Source of the DNA: Synechococcus sp. BIOS-E4-1 | Lineage (GTDB): Bacteria; Cyanobacteriota; Cyanobacteriia; PCC-6307; Cyanobiaceae | Assembly (NCBI RefSeq): GCF_014279995.1 | Contig: NZ_CP047935.1 | Coordinates: 2,501,494-2,565,493, forward strand | DNA: 64,000 nucleotides | Direction of reading: 5' to 3' | Shown: positions 59,780-64,000 of the stretch, one piece after another | Layout: each line of letters opens with the position of its first letter | Numbering within the stretch: position 1 is the stretch's first letter | Made by a program: the position numbers and the translations under genes | Notes under the pieces: generated by a model | Told to the model about the DNA's origin: nothing | The model's input: the letters and a program-made list of their open reading frames with translations, nothing else | The model's database searches: none

Positions 59780-61075
59780 TCAAAGTCCCAGACGGTCCCA
59801 GATCACCCCCAGGTTCGCCTGGTGCAGATCGGTGCTGAAGCAATCGTCCAGTTGCTGCGGGCCGAGCTTGGCGGTGACTTCGGGGTCCGCTGCAAGATTG
59901 CTGCGGAAATCCCCTCCGTCGTTGTTCCAGGCGCTGTGAGCATTGCGCTGCACCACTCGATAGGCGTCTTCCCTGCTCATGCCTGCATCCACCAGCCCGA
60001 GCAGCACGCGCTGGCTGAACACCACGCCCCCATACACGTTCATGTTGCGTAGCATGTTCCACGGGTACACCCCCAGACCTGCCAGCACGGCTGTCATCTC
60101 TCGCAGCATGAAATGCAGCGTCACCGAGCAGTCCGGGAGCATCATCCGTTCGGTTGAGCTGTGGCTGATATCTCGCTCGTGCCAGAGAGCCACATTCTCC
60201 AGGGCAGCCACGACGTAGCTACGCAGCACTCTGGCCAGACCGCTGATGCGTTCACTGCGGATCGGGTTGCGTTTGTGGGGCATGGCTGAGCTGCCTTTCT
60301 GCCCCTTGGCAAAGCTCTCTTCCACCTCGAGAACGTCCGTCCGCTGCAGGTTGCGGATTTCAGTGGCGAAGCGGTCCAGTGAGGCCCCGACCAGTGCCAG
60401 GGTCTGGACATAATCAGCATGCCGATCGCGAGAGATCACCTGGGTGCTTGCGGTGTCGGCAGTCAGGCCCAGTCGGTCGCAGGTGAGACGTTCCACCTCC
60501 GGATCGGTGTTGGCGTAGGTGCCCATGGCCCCGCTCACCTGGCCCACGGCCACATCGCGCTCCAGCCGTTCGAGTCGCTCGGCGTTGCGGCGGGTCTCCG
60601 CCAGCCAGCCTGCCAACTTGAATCCAAACGTGATCGGTTCACCATGAATGGCATGGGAGCGACCGATCATCACGGTGGACTTGTGCTCTGCCGCCAGTTT
60701 GGTTATGGCGTCGTCGAGAGCGCGCAGCTCTTTCCTCAGCAGAATGACAGAGGCCTTGAGCTGCAGGGCCAGACCTGTGTCCAGCACATCACTGCTGGTC
60801 ATTCCCACGTGGATATAGCGACCCGCGTCTCCGACGTGTTCGTTGACGTTGGTGAGAAAAGCGATCACGTCGTGACGCACTTCGGCTTCGATCTCAAGGA
60901 TCCGCGCTGGCTCAAAAGCCGCCTTGCTGCGGATGTCCTCCATCGCCTCATCGGGAACGCGTCCCAGGCTGCAGTTGGCCTCGCAGGCCGCCACTTCAAC
61001 ATCAAGCCAGCTCTGATACTTGGCCTGGTCGGTCCAGATCGCGCCCATCTCGGGCAGGGTGTAGCGCTCGATCAA
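59780..61075 (-). CDS. purB: Adenylosuccinate lyase
   Basis: 431 residues. Signature GSSAMPHKRNPIRSE near 261-275, MIGRSHAIHGEP near 136-147, and MTSSDVLDTG near 92-101. Acts twice in purine nucleotide synthesis, releasing fumarate. Length normal. Confidence 0.98.
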   Translation of the reverse strand: MIERYTLPEMGAIWTDQAKYQSWLDVEVAACEANCSLGRVPDEAMEDIRSKAAFEPARILEIEAEVRHDVIAFLTNVNEHVGDAGRYIHVGMTSSDVLDTGLALQLKASVILLRKELRALDDAITKLAAEHKSTVMIGRSHAIHGEPITFGFKLAGWLAETRRNAERLERLERDVAVGQVSGAMGTYANTDPEVERLTCDRLGLTADTASTQVISRDRHADYVQTLALVGASLDRFATEIRNLQRTDVLEVEESFAKGQKGSSAMPHKRNPIRSERISGLARVLRSYVVAALENVALWHERDISHSSTERMMLPDCSVTLHFMLREMTAVLAGLGVYPWNMLRNMNVYGGVVFSQRVLLGLVDAGMSREDAYRVVQRNAHSAWNNDGGDFRSNLAADPEVTAKLGPQQLDDCFSTDLHQANLGVIWDRLGL

Positions 61076-61136
61076 GGGATCGCAGACAAATGGTCAATCC
61101 TCGACCATACGGTGACGCAGGTTCGTCTCCAGTCGT

Positions 61137-61382
61137 TCAGGCAGAACGCAGACGACGATGTTCCACTTCCCATTGCACGTGTTGTCCCCACGCCTGTTGT
61201 CGAACCGTGCAGAGTCCACCTCGACATTCGATCACCTGGAAGGGGGGCAGATCGCTGGGGTGGTTCTCGATGGTGACGAAAGTGCCGGGATGCAGGAGTT
61301 CGACCACGTTTCGAGGTGTTGGTCGGTGACGTGGCTGCTGCTTGGCGGACATGACCGTATTGCGGCTCGGATCGATCCTCAA
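61137..61382 (-). CDS. Conserved-looking hypothetical protein, 71-81 residues
   Basis: Either the Met at 61382 or at 61352 (MSAKQQPRH) may start it. The centre has a beta-barrel-like pattern (GTFVTIENH, PPFQVIECRGGLCTVRQQ), resembling small SH3-like proteins. No named family recognised. It runs ahead of purB on the same strand. Confidence 0.65.
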   Translation of the reverse strand: MRIDPSRNTVMSAKQQPRHRPTPRNVVELLHPGTFVTIENHPSDLPPFQVIECRGGLCTVRQQAWGQHVQWEVEHRRLRSA

Positions 61383-61450
61383 GGAGTTGTCTGGGTTCCG
61401 GGGAGAACCACGCAGGTTTGTTCGGATTTCGCCTCTGCTTTTATGAAGAA

Positions 61451-62278
61451 ATGGCTCGTAAACGCCGGCTGGATCTTCATCTGCTCACTTTGGGCCTGGC
61501 CTCATCACGCCAGCAGGCCCAGCGATTGATTCGTGCCGGCAAGGTGCGTGATGTCCATGGACAGCGTCTTGAGAAGCCTGGACAGGAAGTGGCGGAAGAG
61601 GCACTGATTCAGGTGGAGCAACCGCCGCGATTTGTTTCCAGGGGTGGAGAAAAGCTTCTGGGTGCTTTGAATGCCTTTCCCGTTGAGGTGAACGGACGTG
61701 TCTGCCTCGACGGTGGAATCTCCACCGGTGGTTTCACCGATTGCCTGCTTCAGCACGGCGCCAGCTGCGTCTATGGCATTGATGTCGGCTACGGCCAGAC
61801 CGCCTGGAGCCTGCGCACCGATGAGCGGGTGGTGTTGCGAGAACGCACCAACCTGAGGCGTCTGACAGCCGAGCAGTTGTATGGGAAAGACGATCAGCGC
61901 CCGACACTGGCCGTGGCGGATGTGTCTTTCATTTCCCTCTCACTGGTGCTTCCATCCCTGCGTGGTCTGATGAGCGTGGAAGCCGCTCAAGCCAATGAGT
62001 GCGAGGCCATCGTGTTGGTGAAACCGCAGTTCGAGGTTGGACGGCAGAGAGTTGGAAAGGGTGGTGTGGTGCGTGACCCAGCTGCCCATATTGATGCCAT
62101 TAATGCCGTGATCCAAGCGGCACAGCCGCTGGGCTGGAAGCCAACAGGGCTGGTGGCTTCTCCACTCACCGGTCCAGCCGGTAACCATGAATATCTGCTT
62201 TGGTTGACCTCTCGTTTCAACCAAGAGGTCCCCGAAACTCTGGTCGAGAAAGTCGTCTCAGCAACCTTGAGCGAGTGA
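61451..62278 (+). CDS. tlyA: TlyA-type rRNA 2'-O-methyltransferase
   Basis: 275 residues from ATG 61451. S4 RNA-binding domain at 1-60 (RLDLHLLTLGLASSRQQAQR), then an FtsJ-like methyltransferase beginning FVSRGGEKLLGAL, with DGGISTGGFTDCLLQ as SAM motif. Members methylate ribose in 16S and 23S rRNA; some act as hemolysins. rRNA target is inferred. Confidence 0.9.
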   Translation: MARKRRLDLHLLTLGLASSRQQAQRLIRAGKVRDVHGQRLEKPGQEVAEEALIQVEQPPRFVSRGGEKLLGALNAFPVEVNGRVCLDGGISTGGFTDCLLQHGASCVYGIDVGYGQTAWSLRTDERVVLRERTNLRRLTAEQLYGKDDQRPTLAVADVSFISLSLVLPSLRGLMSVEAAQANECEAIVLVKPQFEVGRQRVGKGGVVRDPAAHIDAINAVIQAAQPLGWKPTGLVASPLTGPAGNHEYLLWLTSRFNQEVPETLVEKVVSATLSE

Positions 62279-62296
62279 AGAGAGGAAAACGGTTTT

Positions 62297-62659
<363 letters not shown>

Positions 62660-62667
62660 CTAAGAGC

Positions 62668-62895
62668 TCAGGCGTGTTGTGTCGGGGAGAGGGATGGAAG
62701 AGGACTCACGTTCAGGCCGGCTTCGGAGGCGTCAAACATCAGTGTTTCCGCGTCTGACCGACTCACGATCACGTGACCTTCGGCGAGGAGCTCCCAGTGC
62801 TCGGATTCGAAATGCGTCTGAAGCCAGAGGATTCCATGAACGCTGGCCGCGACCAACCGGAAGGAAGGGCCTTCAGCGAGCAAGCGGAGATCCAT
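62668..62895 (-). CDS. Small hypothetical protein cotranscribed with glnB
   Basis: 75 residues with alternating hydrophobic beta-strands (SFRLVAASVHGILWLQTHF, about 11-29) and an acidic C-terminus. It starts 52 bases after the NtcA box and ends 32 bases before glnB, so both genes are likely under NtcA. Family not recognised; a possible small partner of nitrogen control. Confidence 0.65.
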   Translation of the reverse strand: MDLRLLAEGPSFRLVAASVHGILWLQTHFESEHWELLAEGHVIVSRSDAETLMFDASEAGLNVSPLPSLSPTQHA

Positions 62896-62947
62896 GAAAA
62901 GGGTTCACACGTCAACCCCATTACGACCCGCCGATCTTTTCGCGGAT

Positions 62948-62961
62948 GTACGCGTTGATAC
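62948..62961 (-). promoter_or_regulatory. NtcA-binding site upstream of the glnB unit
   Basis: The sequence gtacgcgttgatac fits GTA-N8-TAC exactly. On the minus strand a TAATGG box follows 24 bases later, near the spacing of NtcA-activated promoters (about 22 bases to TAN3T). It lies between the DUF4278 stop and the 75-residue gene. NtcA control of glnB is known in cyanobacteria. Confidence 0.75.
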
Positions 62962-62965
62962 CGAA

Positions 62966-63181
62966 TCAGGAGTTGACCGGCTTTCTGGCCTGTTCTCGGC
63001 GGTGCTGATAAACGCTGCCGCGGTAGTGGAGTTCCACAGTTGATTCAGTCGCCACGGAGTGGCTCAGAGGAGCGTCATAGTGCTGACCGCGATAGGTGTG
63101 GTCAACCTTGACCGGGCTCAGGCGCTCATGCTGCGCCGGGTCGTAGGGGATGCCGCGATAGGTGCGTTGTGTGGTGGTCAT
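62966..63181 (-). CDS. DUF4278 family protein
   Basis: 71 residues from ATG 63181. Three copies of a TYRGxxYD-like unit (RTYRGIPYDPAQ, HTYRGQHYDAPL, LHYRGSVYQHRR) give the family pattern. Start chosen at MTTTQRTYRG because the longer frame to 63328 has no family character. Function unknown; these are small cyanobacterial proteins often responding to stress. Confidence 0.8.
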   Translation of the reverse strand: MTTTQRTYRGIPYDPAQHERLSPVKVDHTYRGQHYDAPLSHSVATESTVELHYRGSVYQHRREQARKPVNS

Positions 63182-63476
63182 TGGCGTGGCCTCGAAGAGG
63201 ATGGTGAGTGCTCCGATCGTTGATCGGGACCGCTTCGTGGTAAGGAGCGTTGCTTCGCCACGCGGGTGACTACTTCCGGCTGAAGAGGCCTGTGAAAGCA
63301 GGCCCGAGCCCAACGGTTTGTCCTTCAATGCATTACTACCGCAAAAATGTTGTTCATGGTGAACAGTTTGAGGTGAATCAAGGGCTGAAACCGTTGTCTC
63401 TCAAGTCTTGTCCTGAGCTCGCGGCAGTCGTGTCGGGTTTTAAGGTCTTTACAAACCGTTGTGTCGCTTTTCGACC
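63182..63476. other. Gene-free stretch between DUF4278 and queF genes
   Basis: No coding sequence is supported in these 295 bases. They hold the divergent starts of both flanking genes and a perfect 6-base hairpin (GGCCTG/CAGGCC, 63287-63304, 6-base loop). No preQ1 riboswitch could be recognised ahead of queF. Confidence 0.5.
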
Positions 63477-63887
63477 ATGAGTGCATCTTCCGCAGAGGTC
63501 ACCCGCACTCCCCTCTACGGGGAGAGGGCCATTGCCGATGCCGAGTTGATCTGTTTTGACAACCCTCGCCAGGGCCGCACCTATGAGGTCTCGATAGAGC
63601 TCCCGGAATTCACCTGCCTCTGTCCCTTCTCCGGTTATCCCGATTTCGCTGTGCTGCGACTTCTCTATCAACCGGGGCCTCGGGTTGTTGAGCTGAAGGC
63701 CATCAAGCTCTACGTGAACAGTTTCAGGAATCGCACGATCTCCCATGAAGAGGTTGCCAACCGCATCCTTGATGATCTGGTCGAGGCCTGTGATCCGGTC
63801 TGGATGCAGTTGGAGGCTGATTTCTATCCCCGAGGAAACGTGCACACCGTTGTGCGCGTCAGCCATGGAGAGCGTCAACCCTGTTGA
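63477..63887 (+). CDS. queF: NADPH-dependent 7-cyano-7-deazaguanine reductase QueF
   Basis: 136 residues, the short type. Start at ATG 63477 ([15 protein letters not shown]). Catalytic Cys in [13 protein letters not shown] (about 46-58) and the queuosine motif [14 protein letters not shown] with ISHEE. Reduces preQ0 to preQ1 for queuosine tRNA modification. Its 3' end overlaps the next gene by 23 bases. Confidence 0.96.
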   Translation: MSASSAEVTRTPLYGERAIADAELICFDNPRQGRTYEVSIELPEFTCLCPFSGYPDFAVLRLLYQPGPRVVELKAIKLYVNSFRNRTISHEEVANRILDDLVEACDPVWMQLEADFYPRGNVHTVVRVSHGERQPC

Positions 63888-64000
63888 TCAGCTGGGGGAG
63901 TTCCGAGGCAAAGCCCGCAAGGTTTCGGTTGCAAAGACCGCCAATGTGCAGTTTGGCCTGCTGGATTTCAGCAACAGCCCAGATCTGACGCGTGGCCACC
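63865..64000 (+). CDS. Partial unidentified gene at the right edge
   Basis: ATG 63865, within the queF end, opens a frame reading [20 protein letters not shown] and continuing to base 64000 (45 residues visible). I do not recognise it. The overlap with queF suggests coupling. Confidence 0.5.
   Translation, partial: MESVNPVDQLGEFRGKARKVSVAKTANVQFGLLDFSNSPDLTRGH

Noticed and set aside
63182..63476. A preQ1 riboswitch before queF
   Set aside because: No aptamer-like short stem with A-rich tail near the start codon; only a simple hairpin is seen.

Overview
The window looks like chromosomal DNA of a marine picocyanobacterium, most likely a Synechococcus of the marine group. The beta-prime subunit of RNA polymerase is split into rpoC1 and rpoC2. 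There is a tiny high-light-inducible protein, a GRRM peptide-modification cassette, a Ycf35 homologue, a prochlorosin-type lanthipeptide precursor, a PII protein and a compact biotin operon that uses a BioK-like esterase. The species call is inference from these families; no 16S gene is present.

Positions 1-13781 are the right part of an integrated mobile element that ends against tRNA-Thr(CGT) at 13782-13854. All its genes run leftward. Read from the tRNA they are: a tyrosine recombinase, four small genes including a helix-turn-helix protein (possible excisionase), a fused GHKL-Toprim protein resembling topoisomerase VIII, a ribbon-helix-helix protein beneath a helically phased operator array, a primase-helicase, small and large terminase subunits, short unknown genes, an outer-membrane beta-barrel, a lanthipeptide precursor and the start of what may be a structural module. 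The left end lies outside the window. The layout fits either a prophage or a phage-satellite/tycheposon-like element carrying host-surface and peptide cargo.

Positions 13.9-21.0 kb hold the conserved rimP-nusA-ylxR-infB translation cluster (minus strand). It ends in a membrane protein with a low-complexity tail whose gene runs head-on into the DUF3493 gene. Positions 21.1-24.4 kb carry grrM-grrA-grrP (radical SAM enzyme, Gly-rich precursor, binding protein) with a divergent LuxR-type regulator. Next come a 1187-residue chitinase (24.6-28.2 kb) and an HtrA protease only 14 bases downstream.

Positions 29.4-43.6 kb are housekeeping: rpiA, hisD, rpsT, tatD, rpoB-rpoC1-rpoC2, a high-light-inducible protein and rlmN. 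Positions 43.6-50.2 kb hold a sodium:solute symporter, a HEAT-repeat protein, a DUF2997-Ycf35-ferredoxin-aldo/keto reductase cluster, rsmG, a membrane J-domain protein and a DUF3143 protein. Positions 50.3-55.4 kb are biotin synthesis (bioF-bioK-bioC-bioD, a 51-residue membrane protein, then bioA). The right end has a Ski2-like helicase, fumC, purB, a TlyA-type methyltransferase, glnB behind a perfect NtcA box, a DUF4278 protein and queF.

The most unusual material is in the mobile element: the fused type IIB topoisomerase-like protein and a lanthipeptide gene bounded by a duplicated upstream element. The GRRM peptide with several predicted cyclophane motifs and the head-on overlapping gene pair are the main points of interest in the core genome.
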